A DNA stretch of 50,341 bases. Origin: Candidatus Aquidulcis sp. GTDB taxonomy: Bacteria; Chloroflexota; Anaerolineae; UBA4142. The position numbers and the translations under genes are program-made. Location: NCBI GenBank assembly GCA_020723345.1, contig DYJA01000044.1:1-50341 (forward strand), given 5' to 3'. The notes below the pieces were generated by a model. The model was not told the origin of the DNA. It searched no databases and was given only the letters and a program-made list of their open reading frames with translations. Of the stretch, positions 26,267 to 35,060 are shown piece after piece; positions within the stretch are counted from its first letter, which is position 1; the number at the start of each line of letters is the position of its first letter.

Positions 26267-27208
26267 ATGATAAAAGGATCTCTCGTTCCAAACATTACCT
26301 TTTTCGATGCCGATGGCAATTTGGACATCGAAAAGACAAAATGGCACATGCGCTGGATGTTCGAAAAAGGCGTGGACGGACTCTTCTTGACCGGCTCGTA
26401 CGGATCAGGTCCTCTGATGACCAATGAGGAACGCATTCAGGTGTTCAAAGCGGCAAAGCAAGTCGTCGCCGCGTTCAAAGGCAAGATTGTGCTTACGCAC
26501 GTTGGTTGCATCGACACCAAATCTACTTTGGAGCTTGCAAAAGCCGCCGACGCGATCGGCGTAGATGGAATCAGCGCGGTGCCTCCTTTCTACTACAAGC
26601 ACAGTGAGGATCTGATTCTCGGCTACTACAAGGAAATTGTAGAAAGCGTCAAGACGCCGGTGTATGCGTACAATAATCCAGAGACCTCGAGATTCACTTT
26701 TACGCCGGACACAGTGCTAAAGCTTCAAAAGATCGGGCTGGCTGGTCTCAAGGATAGCCCGGTGGATGTCGGCTTTTTGAGCACAGTTTACTACGACGTC
26801 AAACTCAATCAGAAGAATTTCGAAATGATTTTGGGAACGTCGAAAGGGTGGCTGCCGTACTATTACATGGGTCTTCAAGCGGCGATTGCGGGCATGAACA
26901 ACTGGGCGCCTGAAATTATCACCGCGATGATGAAATGGACTTTTGAGGGCGATTGCGCCAAGTCAGAGAAAGCGTACGTGGTGATGTTGGACCTGAGCAA
27001 GAAAATGCACTTTACTGACAGCACGATTGTTTCCCACATGGGACTGTATGCGCGAGGTTTTGACGCCGGCTTTCCACGAAAGCCCATGCGCTTGCCCGCC
27101 TTTGACAATCCCAAATACAAGGAGATCAGAACTTTCGTGAAGAAAGGGTTTGACGAATTAGGGATCGAGATGGAAACGGGAACCGCGTCGTCTGTCGCGT
27201 TGGATTGA
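26267..27208 (+). CDS. DapA-family class I aldolase (KDG aldolase-like)
   Basis: 313 residues. The Schiff-base Lys162 lies in AGLKDS and the catalytic Tyr135 in VYAYNNPE, both standard for dihydrodipicolinate synthase/N-acetylneuraminate lyase/2-keto-3-deoxygluconate aldolase proteins. The usual GTTGE motif is altered to GSYGS (43-47), so substrate handling probably differs from DapA. GGAGG at 26256-26260 supports the start. With a KDG-type kinase encoded next, cleavage of a 2-keto-3-deoxy sugar acid, phosphorylated or not, to pyruvate and an aldehyde is the best guess; dehydratase members of the family are an alternative. Confidence 0.85.
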   Translation: MIKGSLVPNITFFDADGNLDIEKTKWHMRWMFEKGVDGLFLTGSYGSGPLMTNEERIQVFKAAKQVVAAFKGKIVLTHVGCIDTKSTLELAKAADAIGVDGISAVPPFYYKHSEDLILGYYKEIVESVKTPVYAYNNPETSRFTFTPDTVLKLQKIGLAGLKDSPVDVGFLSTVYYDVKLNQKNFEMILGTSKGWLPYYYMGLQAAIAGMNNWAPEIITAMMKWTFEGDCAKSEKAYVVMLDLSKKMHFTDSTIVSHMGLYARGFDAGFPRKPMRLPAFDNPKYKEIRTFVKKGFDELGIEMETGTASSVALD

Positions 27209-27259
27209 GAGAATCTCGACCAATGGGTCAGTTCCTCCGCTCATATTTTGGAGACCATG

Positions 27260-28240
27260 ATGTACGATGTTGTGACTTTTGGCGAAACTATGCTGCGACT
27301 CACGCCGCCGAACTTTCAGCGGCTTGAGCAGACCCACTCTTTTGACGTTGGCGCGAGCGGCGCTGAGTTGAATACAGCGACCGGGCTGGCGCGCCTGGGT
27401 TTGCGTACGGCATGGGTCTCGCGCCTCGTGGACAGTCCATTGGGACGAATGATTGCCAATAAAGCGCGCGAACAGGGTGTGGACACCTCGCACATTCTCT
27501 GGGCGAAAGATGGACGCGTGGGACTGTATTATTACGAGATGGGCGCTTCGACGCGTGCGAGCCAGGTGATCTACGACCGGGTGAATTCCGCGATCAGCCA
27601 GCTCAAGCCAGGCGAGATTGATTGGGCGACGATCCTAAACGGCGCGCGCGCTTTTCACATCAGCGGCATCACGCCTGCGCTCAGCGCGAGTTGCGCGGAG
27701 GCATCGAAAGAAGCAGTGAGAGCAGCCAAGCGATTCGGCTGCGTCGTCAGCATGGACGTCAACTATCGCGCGCGGCTCTGGTCGAAAGAAGCCGCCCGCG
27801 AGTGCATCACCGCGATGTTGCCAGATGTGACCATCTTGTTTACGACGTTGGACGAAGCGAGCACGGTCTTTGGCTTGAACGCCGGACCGGAAGAGGTGGC
27901 GCGCGCAATCGCCGACAAGTGGCGCGTGCCGGTGGTAGCCATCACACTCCGCGACGCGCCGAGCGTGCTGCGAAATGTCTGGCGGAGTATGGCGTTTGCA
28001 AACGGTACGGTGTATACTGGGCGTACGATCGACCTGGAATTGATTGACCGCATGGGCTCCGGCGATTCGTACGACGCGGGTTTTCTCTACGGCTATCTCA
28101 CGGGCGATGTCCAAAAGGCAATCGCTTATGGCGACGGGCTATCCGCCATCAAACATTCGGTGCCCGGCGATTATACCTGGGTCACACCGGCTGAACTTGA
28201 ATCGCAAGTCAAGAACGTCCAAACGAAAATCCAGAGGTAA
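27260..28240 (+). CDS. kdgK: PfkB-family sugar kinase, 2-keto-3-deoxygluconate kinase-like
   Basis: 326 residues from ATG 27260, with TTGGAG six bases upstream; ATG 27257 is the alternative. The N-terminus YDVVTFGETMLRLTPP and the phrase FDVGASGAELNTATGLARLG are typical of KdgK. The catalytic motif is GSGD (266-269) instead of the common GAGD, a change also seen in KDG kinases. It would phosphorylate 2-keto-3-deoxygluconate or a related acid before or beside the aldolase encoded just upstream. Confidence is high for the family and moderate for the substrate. Confidence 0.85.
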   Translation: MYDVVTFGETMLRLTPPNFQRLEQTHSFDVGASGAELNTATGLARLGLRTAWVSRLVDSPLGRMIANKAREQGVDTSHILWAKDGRVGLYYYEMGASTRASQVIYDRVNSAISQLKPGEIDWATILNGARAFHISGITPALSASCAEASKEAVRAAKRFGCVVSMDVNYRARLWSKEAARECITAMLPDVTILFTTLDEASTVFGLNAGPEEVARAIADKWRVPVVAITLRDAPSVLRNVWRSMAFANGTVYTGRTIDLELIDRMGSGDSYDAGFLYGYLTGDVQKAIAYGDGLSAIKHSVPGDYTWVTPAELESQVKNVQTKIQR

Positions 28241-28325
28241 ACCATGAAAAAGCCAGAACAAATATGCCGAGACCGTCCGTCGAGCGCGACAAAAGCACAT
28301 CTCACAATGAGGGGGAATTAGAACT

Positions 28326-29111
28326 ATGACTTTGTTAGAATCGCTTGACCCCAAGTCAATCCGGCGCAATGTTCCCATTCCGCTCCACTATCAACTGTCG
28401 GAACTCTTGAACCAAGAGATCGAAGCGGGACGCTGGAAAGTTGGGGAACAAATTCCGGTGGAAGAAGATCTGTGCGCGCACTTTTCGCTCAGCCGGACGA
28501 CCGTCCGCAAGGCGCTGGACGCTTTGGTCAGCACTGGTTTGCTGCACCGGGAACAAGGGCGCGGGACGTTCGTCTCAGAGCCCAAACTCGTGGAAGGACT
28601 GGTCAATCGCCCGGTAGGTTTCTTTGACGATATGGCTGAACGCGGAATTCATGTCGTGAGCCACGTCTTGGAATTCCGGGAGACTCAGCCATCGCCGAAG
28701 ATCGCGCGCGAGCTAGAGTTGGGACCCGATGAAACCGCCATCGTAATTGACCGGGTTCGCTACATCCAAAACGAGCCGGTCTTGACGGTTACTTCGTACT
28801 TGCCGCACAAGTTGTGCCCCAACTTATTGCAGGTCGATTTGACCAACATAGGGCTGTACACCTACATGCGCGAACACTGTGGTTACAAAATGGGTCGCGC
28901 CAAGCGCTTTGTGGAGGCAGTGGCTGCCAACGATCAGGAAGCGCAACAGTTGGAAATCGAGCTTGGCTCGCCCTTGCTCTTGATCGAGAGCACGGTGTAC
29001 TTGGAAGATGGTCGTCCCTTCGATTATTTCAAGGCGCGCCATCGGGGAGATCGCCTGCGGTTGATCATCGAGAGCGTCGGCTACGATCATGTGGAGACCA
29101 AGAAACCATGA
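28326..29111 (+). CDS. GntR-family transcriptional regulator with UTRA ligand domain
   Basis: 261 residues. The winged helix at about 15-85 shows PLHYQLSELLNQEIEAGRW, LCAHFSLSRTTVRKALDAL and GLLHREQGRGTFV, and the rest is a HutC/UTRA effector domain ending in FKARHRGDRLRLII. It is the only DNA-binding regulator in the 8-39 kb region, and it sits among the enzymes, so it is the prime candidate for binding the operator-like repeats at 8278 and 17170. The effector is probably a pathway sugar phosphate or acid, which is inference. An 85-base gap before it holds no recognisable gene. Confidence 0.9.
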   Translation: MTLLESLDPKSIRRNVPIPLHYQLSELLNQEIEAGRWKVGEQIPVEEDLCAHFSLSRTTVRKALDALVSTGLLHREQGRGTFVSEPKLVEGLVNRPVGFFDDMAERGIHVVSHVLEFRETQPSPKIARELELGPDETAIVIDRVRYIQNEPVLTVTSYLPHKLCPNLLQVDLTNIGLYTYMREHCGYKMGRAKRFVEAVAANDQEAQQLEIELGSPLLLIESTVYLEDGRPFDYFKARHRGDRLRLIIESVGYDHVETKKP

Positions 29112-29143
29112 GCACTCCCGATTCTCTCACGGAGGAAGCCCGG

Positions 29144-29521
29144 ATGGAAAAAAACGTACAGTTCCTCAATGTCCCAGTGGAAACCGGCGTAAGCAGTTTT
29201 GCTGCGCTGTTGCGCCAGCAAGGCGACGAAATTCGCCGCGATGTGTTCAACCTCGTGTTGCCTCAAGAAACCGAGGGAGGCGTGCTGCACGCGGGCTATA
29301 CCATCGTCTATCCCGGCTGCAAAACCAAGGGGCACGCGCACCCAGATCGCGAGGAAATTTACTTTTTCGTCCGGGGCAATGGCATCATGGGTGTGGAGGG
29401 CAAGGACTATAAAGTCGCCGCGGGGGATACGTTCTATGTGCCCTTCGGTCCCTTCCACACGACTCGCAATCCCAGTACTATCCCACTTGAATTCTTTTGG
29501 ATCACGATCCAAAAAAAGTAA
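29144..29521 (+). CDS. Small cupin-domain protein
   Basis: 125 residues from ATG 29144, supported by GGAGG at 29131-29135; an in-frame ATG at 29108 overlapping the GntR stop would add 12 residues. The cupin motifs are readable as GHAHPDREEIYFFVRG (His, His, Glu metal ligands) and GDTFYVPFGPFHTTRN (second-motif His). Such proteins act as isomerases, epimerases, or binding and regulatory proteins on sugars. Position suggests an isomerase or ligand-binding role in the same pathway, but no reaction can be named. Confidence 0.85.
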   Translation: MEKNVQFLNVPVETGVSSFAALLRQQGDEIRRDVFNLVLPQETEGGVLHAGYTIVYPGCKTKGHAHPDREEIYFFVRGNGIMGVEGKDYKVAAGDTFYVPFGPFHTTRNPSTIPLEFFWITIQKK

Positions 29522-29539
29522 CTAAAAATGAAAATAATT

Positions 29540-29609
29540 GGACACTGATCAACACAGACGCTTCGCGCACAGATTTATTATTCAGTGTCATCAGTGTTTA
29601 TCTGTGTCC
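29540..29609. repeat. Dispersed palindromic repeat (ggacactgat.../...atctgtgtcc family), copy 2
   Basis: It starts ggacactgatcaacacag and ends atcagtgtttatctgtgtcc, the same outline as the element at 17274-17355. It fills the 108-base gap between the cupin and the decarboxylase-family gene. Confidence 0.6.
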
Positions 29610-29629
29610 TATTTTCGGAGGAGACCGCC

Positions 29630-30349
29630 ATGAAAGTCGAACAAATGGGATACACCAATCCCGTCATCGCGCCGTTGTACTCCAAACCACCGCTGATCTG
29701 GCGCGATACGCAAGTCGTGCTCGTGTTGTACGAAGCCAATCTGGAGCGCATCCGCTCCGTGCTGCCAGAGCCGATGGAACCTTGGGGCAACAAGGTGATC
29801 GCTTGGGTTTCGTGGACGCCGATTGGTACGCAAGGCGCGTGCGGCGAAGCATGCATCTATGTTCAAGCCAAATTCAAGAACTATGTTGGGACCTACGAGC
29901 CGTACCTGTACGTGACCACCGAGATTCCGCTTGCAGCGGGTCGAGAGATTTGGGGCTTTTGCAAGAAACTGGCGAACATCAACGTACGCCTGGACAAGGA
30001 AATCGCGCGCGGCGAGGTCGAGCGCGTTGGCACCAAGATTCTAACGATTCAGACGACGATTGATGAACCGGCGAACTTTTCCGATTTGCCCTGGGGCGAT
30101 GCCGGCGTCTTTTCGCTCAAGAACATTCCGGCGGCTGAGGAAGGTGAGCCAGCGCTGCGTCAATTGGTCTTGACCGCAGGCACGGTGGATGCATTGCCGG
30201 GAAAATTTTTCAAAGGACGCGGCTCGATCGCATTTGAACACCCGGACATTGACCCGCTGCATATTCTGCAACCGGAGCGCGTGATTGCCGGGTATTACGG
30301 CATCATCGAAATGAATCTTCCGCTCGGCAAGATCGTACACCGCTACTAA
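29630..30349 (+). CDS. Acetoacetate decarboxylase family protein
   Basis: 239 residues from ATG 29630, with GGAGGAG just upstream. The central motif GREIWGFCKKLANINV contains the Lys pair (112-113) matching the Schiff-base Lys115/Lys116 of clostridial acetoacetate decarboxylase, and Glu73 (CGEAC) may correspond to its catalytic Glu. The usual Pro before the Lys pair is Cys111. Members include decarboxylases and also dehydratase/aldolase-like enzymes acting on 2-oxo and 3-oxo acids. In this sugar-acid setting it may process a keto acid, but the reaction is undetermined. Confidence 0.8.
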   Translation: MKVEQMGYTNPVIAPLYSKPPLIWRDTQVVLVLYEANLERIRSVLPEPMEPWGNKVIAWVSWTPIGTQGACGEACIYVQAKFKNYVGTYEPYLYVTTEIPLAAGREIWGFCKKLANINVRLDKEIARGEVERVGTKILTIQTTIDEPANFSDLPWGDAGVFSLKNIPAAEEGEPALRQLVLTAGTVDALPGKFFKGRGSIAFEHPDIDPLHILQPERVIAGYYGIIEMNLPLGKIVHRY

Positions 30350-30362
30350 ACCGACAAATTCC

Positions 30363-30441
30363 GTAGGGGCGAAGCATTTTTTTCGCATGGTTCGCATGAG
30401 TACAGAGAAAACAAGAAGCGAAAAAAATGCTTCGCCCCTAC
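30363..30441. repeat. Perfect 24-base inverted repeat (gtaggggcgaagcattt family)
   Basis: The arms 30363-30386 and 30418-30441 are exact complements around a 31-base loop. Each arm begins or ends with the gtaggggcgaagc motif. It lies between the decarboxylase-family gene and the second FGGY kinase, and could fold into a strong hairpin. Confidence 0.75.
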
Positions 30442-30477
30442 CAGGTTCCCCTTTCCCATGAAAACGGAAGAATAACG

Positions 30478-32001
30478 ATGGCACACGAGTATCTGCTCGG
30501 AATAGACATCGGTACCCAAAGTAGCCGCGCGGCGTTGATTGACCTGGAGGGTCGGGTCATCGCCAGTCACAGCGCCGAGCTGGCGTTGAACACGCCGCGC
30601 GCCGGATGGGCAGAGCAAGACCCTGCGGTTTGGTGGAGGACCACGGCAGAAAACATCCAGACGATTTTGCAACAGAGCAGCATTTCGCCCCACGCGATCC
30701 TGGGTGTGGGCGTGAGCGGTCAGATGCACGGCACGGTGCCACTCGGATCGAAGGGCGAACTGCTTTCGCACGGCGTCCAACTCTGGTGCGACAAGCGCAG
30801 CGCCGGTCTGGTGGACGAGTTCAAGCAGCGTCCTGATGCGTCGTCCGCACATCTGATTTCCGGGTCACCGCCGGCGGCTGCCTGGTTCGGTTTCAAAATC
30901 AAGTGGGTGCAAGTGAATGAGCCGGATTTATACCGGCGAACGTGGAAATTTGTCGTCCCCAAAGACTATATCAATTTTCAGTTGACCGGCGTCACCGCGA
31001 TTGATTTTTCCGAAGCGTCCGGCTCGTTTCTCTTGGACGCGCGGCGCGAGGTTTGGTCGGAAGAAATGGTCGCGTGTCTCGGACTCGATCTGGACAAATT
31101 GCCGCCGCCCTATCCATCATCTCGCGTCATTGGGCAAGTGACTGCCGACGCCGCCCGCGCGACGGGATTGGCGCAAGGCACACCCGTCGTCGCAGGCGGC
31201 GGCGACATGTTGTGCGCGCTGCTGGCGGCGGGCATCTCGCAACCTGGACGCGCCTGCGACATCACCGGCACCGCGTCGCACCTGTCCGTCTATGCCAACG
31301 CGCCTGTGCGCGATGAGCGACTGATGAATCTGCATCACGTCATGCCCGGCTGGATTCCATTCGGCATCATTGATTCGGCGGGTGGCGCGCTCAAGTGGTT
31401 CAAGGACACATTCTGCCAGGAAGAAATCGCGCTAGGGAAGCAGACGGGGCGCTCGCCTTATACCTTCCTCGATCAATCCGCGACCCAGGTTGAGCCGGGC
31501 AGCGAAGGGCTACTTTACTTCCCTTACATGATGGGCGAGCGGACGTTCGGCACACCGTATGCGCGCGGCGTGTTCTTTGGTCTGAGTCTACGCACGGGCA
31601 AAGGTGCGATCACGCGCGCGATCATGGAAGGCGTGACGTTCGAACTCAAGCGGACGCTGGAGGTCATCGAGGCGGCGGGCAATCGCGTGGTACAAGTCCG
31701 CACGACCGGCGGTGGCGCGCAGAGCGCGCTCTGGTCGCAGATCAAAGCCGACATCTATCAAAAGCCGGTGGTGACATTTGAAGTTTTTGAGGGCAGCGTT
31801 CTCGGCGCGGCAATCCTGGCTGGGGTCGGCGCGGGCTGTTACCCCGACGAGCGCACCGGCGCCGAGCGCGCGATCCGCTTGGGCCCGGTGTTTGAGCCGA
31901 ATCTCGCCCACAAAACCCGGTACGATTATCTGTTCGATCTGTTCAAGGACACGCACGACCGGATGCAAGAACCATTCAATCGGTACAGCACGTTGCCGTA
32001 A
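30478..32001 (+). CDS. FGGY-family carbohydrate kinase (xylulokinase-like)
   Basis: 507 residues from ATG 30478 with GGAAG upstream; the frame is open to within the preceding repeat but that part is not coding in appearance. GIDIGTQSSRAALID at the N-terminus, GVGVSGQMHGTVPL, LWCDKRS and the ATP-site segment RTTGGGAQSALWSQIKADIYQKPV are typical of xylulokinases and close relatives. It is the second FGGY kinase of the locus and differs clearly from the first, so two different sugars or two steps are implied. It could phosphorylate a ketose formed by the alcohol dehydrogenase or SDR encoded downstream. Confidence 0.88.
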   Translation: MAHEYLLGIDIGTQSSRAALIDLEGRVIASHSAELALNTPRAGWAEQDPAVWWRTTAENIQTILQQSSISPHAILGVGVSGQMHGTVPLGSKGELLSHGVQLWCDKRSAGLVDEFKQRPDASSAHLISGSPPAAAWFGFKIKWVQVNEPDLYRRTWKFVVPKDYINFQLTGVTAIDFSEASGSFLLDARREVWSEEMVACLGLDLDKLPPPYPSSRVIGQVTADAARATGLAQGTPVVAGGGDMLCALLAAGISQPGRACDITGTASHLSVYANAPVRDERLMNLHHVMPGWIPFGIIDSAGGALKWFKDTFCQEEIALGKQTGRSPYTFLDQSATQVEPGSEGLLYFPYMMGERTFGTPYARGVFFGLSLRTGKGAITRAIMEGVTFELKRTLEVIEAAGNRVVQVRTTGGGAQSALWSQIKADIYQKPVVTFEVFEGSVLGAAILAGVGAGCYPDERTGAERAIRLGPVFEPNLAHKTRYDYLFDLFKDTHDRMQEPFNRYSTLP

Positions 32002-32026
32002 TCAGATGTAGCAGGAGACAGCACCC

Positions 32027-33019
32027 ATGCCGAAGGTACTTGTGACCGCGCGCTCGTTCCGCAAAATGCAAGGCGAGCACTGGCGCATCTTGGAAGAGGC
32101 ACACTGCGAGATCATTGCTCCGCAGGATGACAATCCTCGCAAAGAAGCGGACATGCTGCTGCTCGTCTGCGAAATGGACGCCTTGCTTGTTGGCAATGAC
32201 GCGGTCACAGCCAACGTCATTGCGGCTGCGCCCAATCTTAGGGTCGTGTCGCGCTATGGTGTCGGTCTGGACAACATTGATGTCCCGGCTGCTACGCGCG
32301 CGGGTGTGATCGTGACCAACACGCCAGGCACTAATCAGGTTGCCGTCGCCGAACTGACAGTTGGGTTGATCCTGTCGCTCGCTCGCAAGATTCCGCACCA
32401 CGATGCGGTGGTCAAATCGGGCGCGTGGAGTCGCGTTGTCGGAACTGAACTGGCAGGCAAGACCGTCGGTGTTGTCGGCTTGGGTCGCATCGGCAAAGAG
32501 GTTGTGCTGCGGCTAAAAGGGTTCGGCGTCAGATTCCTCGTTTACGATGTTTACCAGGACGCGGCTTTTGCGACTGAGCACGACTTGCGTTTCACATCGC
32601 TGGAGGAATTGCTGACCCAGTCCGATGTCGTCACGCTGCACGCCACGCTCACCACGGAGAACCAGAGCTTCATCGGCGACAAGGAGTTGGCGCGCATGAA
32701 GCCGAGCGCGTTCCTGATCAACACCGCGCGCGGCGGCTTGGTGGACGAGAATGCGCTGTATCGCGCGTTAGCCGAAAATCGTTTGGCGGGCGCGGCGATT
32801 GATGCGTTTGCGGACGAGCCGCCCAAAGACAATCCACTCTTAAAATTAGGTGACAAAATTATTTGTACCCCACACCTGGGCGCGCAGACGCACGAGGCGG
32901 TGCAAAAGATGAGCATCCTGGCAGCGCAAAACATTGCGCAAGCGCTGCGCGGAGAAAAGCCGGTTGGCTTGGTCAATCCAGAAGTGTACCAAAGCCGAGC
33001 AGAGACATTCGGCGCATGA
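32027..33019 (+). CDS. D-isomer-specific 2-hydroxyacid dehydrogenase (phosphoglycerate dehydrogenase-like)
   Basis: 330 residues. The NAD-binding motif GLGRIG is at 151-156, and the catalytic set Arg235 (NTARGG), Glu264 (ADEPP) and His283 (TPHLG) is complete. There is no C-terminal ACT regulatory domain, so it is not a full-length regulated serine-pathway SerA. It interconverts a D-2-hydroxyacid and a 2-oxoacid with NAD(P)H. In this context a glyoxylate/glycerate/hydroxypyruvate or sugar-acid role is plausible. It overlaps the next gene by ATGA. Confidence 0.9.
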   Translation: MPKVLVTARSFRKMQGEHWRILEEAHCEIIAPQDDNPRKEADMLLLVCEMDALLVGNDAVTANVIAAAPNLRVVSRYGVGLDNIDVPAATRAGVIVTNTPGTNQVAVAELTVGLILSLARKIPHHDAVVKSGAWSRVVGTELAGKTVGVVGLGRIGKEVVLRLKGFGVRFLVYDVYQDAAFATEHDLRFTSLEELLTQSDVVTLHATLTTENQSFIGDKELARMKPSAFLINTARGGLVDENALYRALAENRLAGAAIDAFADEPPKDNPLLKLGDKIICTPHLGAQTHEAVQKMSILAAQNIAQALRGEKPVGLVNPEVYQSRAETFGA

Positions 33020-34152
33020 TTGTCTCTGAAGATTTCGCCAAAAAGTTCGTGGCGCGTTACGGCTTGAATATCCCGCCGGGTCGCGTGGCACAGACGCCGG
33101 ATGAAGCGGCTGCCATCGCGAGTGAGTTGGGCGGCGCGAGTGTGGTCAAGGCGTTGATTCCATCCGGCGGTCGAGGCAAAGCGGGCGGTGTACAAGTATG
33201 TGCGTCCGTCGAGGCGGCGCGCGAGGCAGCCGGTTCGCTGCTGGGTCGCGAGTTGCTGGGACATGCTGTGACGCGCGTGCTCATCGAAAAAGCCATGCCG
33301 ATTGCGCGCGAAATGTACGTGGGCATTGTCGCAAATTCCGCCACCGACATGATTGACTTGATCGTTTCGCTGTCCGGCGGTGTGGAAATCGAGGACACAG
33401 TTCAGCATAGCCGGGCTGTGCTGCACCTCGCTGTCGAGCCAGGAAACGTGCTGCCGGTTCATCGTGTTCGCGCGTGGCTGCGTCAAGCGAACGTTCAGAC
33501 GATAGACATACCCGCGCTAGCTGATGTGCTTGTCAAATTGTACCGCGCCGCCGCGGACCTGGATGCGATGCTGCTCGAAATCAACCCGCTGGCAGTTCTG
33601 CAGGATGGCTCGCTCGTTTTGCTCGATTGCAAATTGGAAATTGACGACAACGGTCTAGCGCGTCAGCCGGAACTAGCCGAACTGTACCGCGTGTCGCTGT
33701 CTGACCGGGAGCAACGCGCGCGCGAACTAGGCGTATCGTTTGTGCCGCTCGATGGCGACATTGGCGTCATCACCAGCGGCGCGGGTTTGGGCATGGGAAC
33801 GCTCGACCTGCTGAAGCAACAAGGTCTTTCGCCGGCAAATTTTCTGGACACCGGCGGCGGCATTTCGGAATCGTTGGTCGAGGGCGCGCTCGAGTTGATT
33901 ATGGAGCCGTCCCAGGTGCGCGGGGCAATCGTCAATCTGTACGGCGGCATCAATCGCATGTTGGAAGCCGCCAAAGGCATTGTCGCTGCGCTTGAGAACA
34001 TTCAAGGCAATCGTCCCATCGTGGTCAAGATTCTGGGTAATCAGCAAGAAGAAGCGTGGAACATGCTCGCATCTGAGCCGAACATTCACGTGATTCGCGT
34101 GGTTCAGACCGAAGCCGCCGTCGCCAGATTGGCAGAGTTGGTGCGTAACTGA
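33016..34152 (+). CDS. Succinyl-CoA synthetase-like acyl-CoA synthetase, beta subunit
   Basis: 378 residues from ATG 33016, overlapping the preceding stop. An ATP-grasp N-terminal domain (KALIPSGGRGKAGGVQ; EKAMPIAREMYVGI; LLEINPLAV) is followed by a CoA-ligase domain (GAGLGMGTLDLL; NFLDTGGG; YGGINR). The family makes or uses an acyl-CoA with NDP and phosphate. Paired with the alpha gene directly after it and set next to two ferredoxin-linked oxidoreductases, it could form ATP from the acyl-CoA made by the 2-oxoacid oxidoreductase. Substrate not determinable; succinate is not assumed. Confidence 0.9.
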   Translation: MIVSEDFAKKFVARYGLNIPPGRVAQTPDEAAAIASELGGASVVKALIPSGGRGKAGGVQVCASVEAAREAAGSLLGRELLGHAVTRVLIEKAMPIAREMYVGIVANSATDMIDLIVSLSGGVEIEDTVQHSRAVLHLAVEPGNVLPVHRVRAWLRQANVQTIDIPALADVLVKLYRAAADLDAMLLEINPLAVLQDGSLVLLDCKLEIDDNGLARQPELAELYRVSLSDREQRARELGVSFVPLDGDIGVITSGAGLGMGTLDLLKQQGLSPANFLDTGGGISESLVEGALELIMEPSQVRGAIVNLYGGINRMLEAAKGIVAALENIQGNRPIVVKILGNQQEEAWNMLASEPNIHVIRVVQTEAAVARLAELVRN

Positions 34153-35027
34153 TGACGACGCGATTGCTCGATCAGGACACGCGCGCGATTGTTCAGGGCA
34201 TTACGGGCAAAGTGGGGCAAGCGCAAACTCACTGGATGCTCAGAGCCGGCACCAAGTTGGTTGCGGGTGTTACGCCAGGGCGCGGCAGTGGGCAGGTTGA
34301 AGGACTGCCGGTGTACAACACCGTCGCGGAAGCAGTCCAGAATGAAAACGCGAACGCCTCAGTCATTTTTGTCCCGGCGATGGTTGCCCGCGATGCGGCG
34401 TTTGAAGCGATCGCCGCCGGGCTGCGGCTCATCGTCATCGTGACCGAGCATATTCCGATACGCGACACGATGGAGATCAAAGCGCGCGCACGCATCGCCG
34501 GCGCGACGGTGATCGGACCCAACTGTCCCGGCATTTTCGTGCCCGGCATCGGCAAGTTGGGCATTATGCCCACCAGCATTTTTCAGAAAGGAAATATTGG
34601 CATCGTGGGTCGCAGCGCGACGCTTTCATACGAAGTGATCGCCAACCTAACCGATGCGGGATTGGGGCAGACGGCAGCAGTCGGCATCGGCGGCGATCCG
34701 GTCGTGTGTACCGAGTTCACCGAGGTGCTGAAACTATTCGAAGCAGACCCGGTAACGCGCGGCATAGTCCTCGTCGGTGAGATCGGCGGCTCGGCAGAAG
34801 AACGGGCAGCCGAATTCATTTCCAAGATGAGCAAGCCGGTCGTTGCGCTCATCGCCGGGCGAGCCGCGCCGCCGGGACGCCGTTTTGGTCACGCGGGGGC
34901 AATCATTCGCGCTGGCACCGGCGGAGCGCAGCAAAAGATCGAAGCACTATGCAAGGCAGGCGTATCCATCGCCAACACGCCTTGTGAGATTCCGATATTG
35001 TTGAAACGGAGATTGCTTGGCGACTAG
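34152..35027 (+). CDS. Succinyl-CoA synthetase-like acyl-CoA synthetase, alpha subunit
   Basis: 291 residues. The CoA-binding Rossmann domain starts TRAIVQGITGKVGQ, and the active-site His that is phosphorylated is His247 in GRRFGHAGAI, equivalent to His246 of the E. coli enzyme. The power-helix region (GPNCPGIFVPG, GRSATLSYE) is normal. The start codon shares its A with the beta-subunit stop, showing translational coupling. A single Lys/Arg-rich tail ends the protein. Together the pair should be an active nucleotide-diphosphate-forming acyl-CoA synthetase. Confidence 0.92.
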   Translation: MTTRLLDQDTRAIVQGITGKVGQAQTHWMLRAGTKLVAGVTPGRGSGQVEGLPVYNTVAEAVQNENANASVIFVPAMVARDAAFEAIAAGLRLIVIVTEHIPIRDTMEIKARARIAGATVIGPNCPGIFVPGIGKLGIMPTSIFQKGNIGIVGRSATLSYEVIANLTDAGLGQTAAVGIGGDPVVCTEFTEVLKLFEADPVTRGIVLVGEIGGSAEERAAEFISKMSKPVVALIAGRAAPPGRRFGHAGAIIRAGTGGAQQKIEALCKAGVSIANTPCEIPILLKRRLLGD

Positions 35028-35060
35028 ACCGTATTGTGAGAAGCACATCAGATTGAGGAG

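Noticed and set aside
28244-28321. Short 25-codon frame between the KDG kinase and GntR genes
   Set aside because: No conserved features; such short frames arise by chance.
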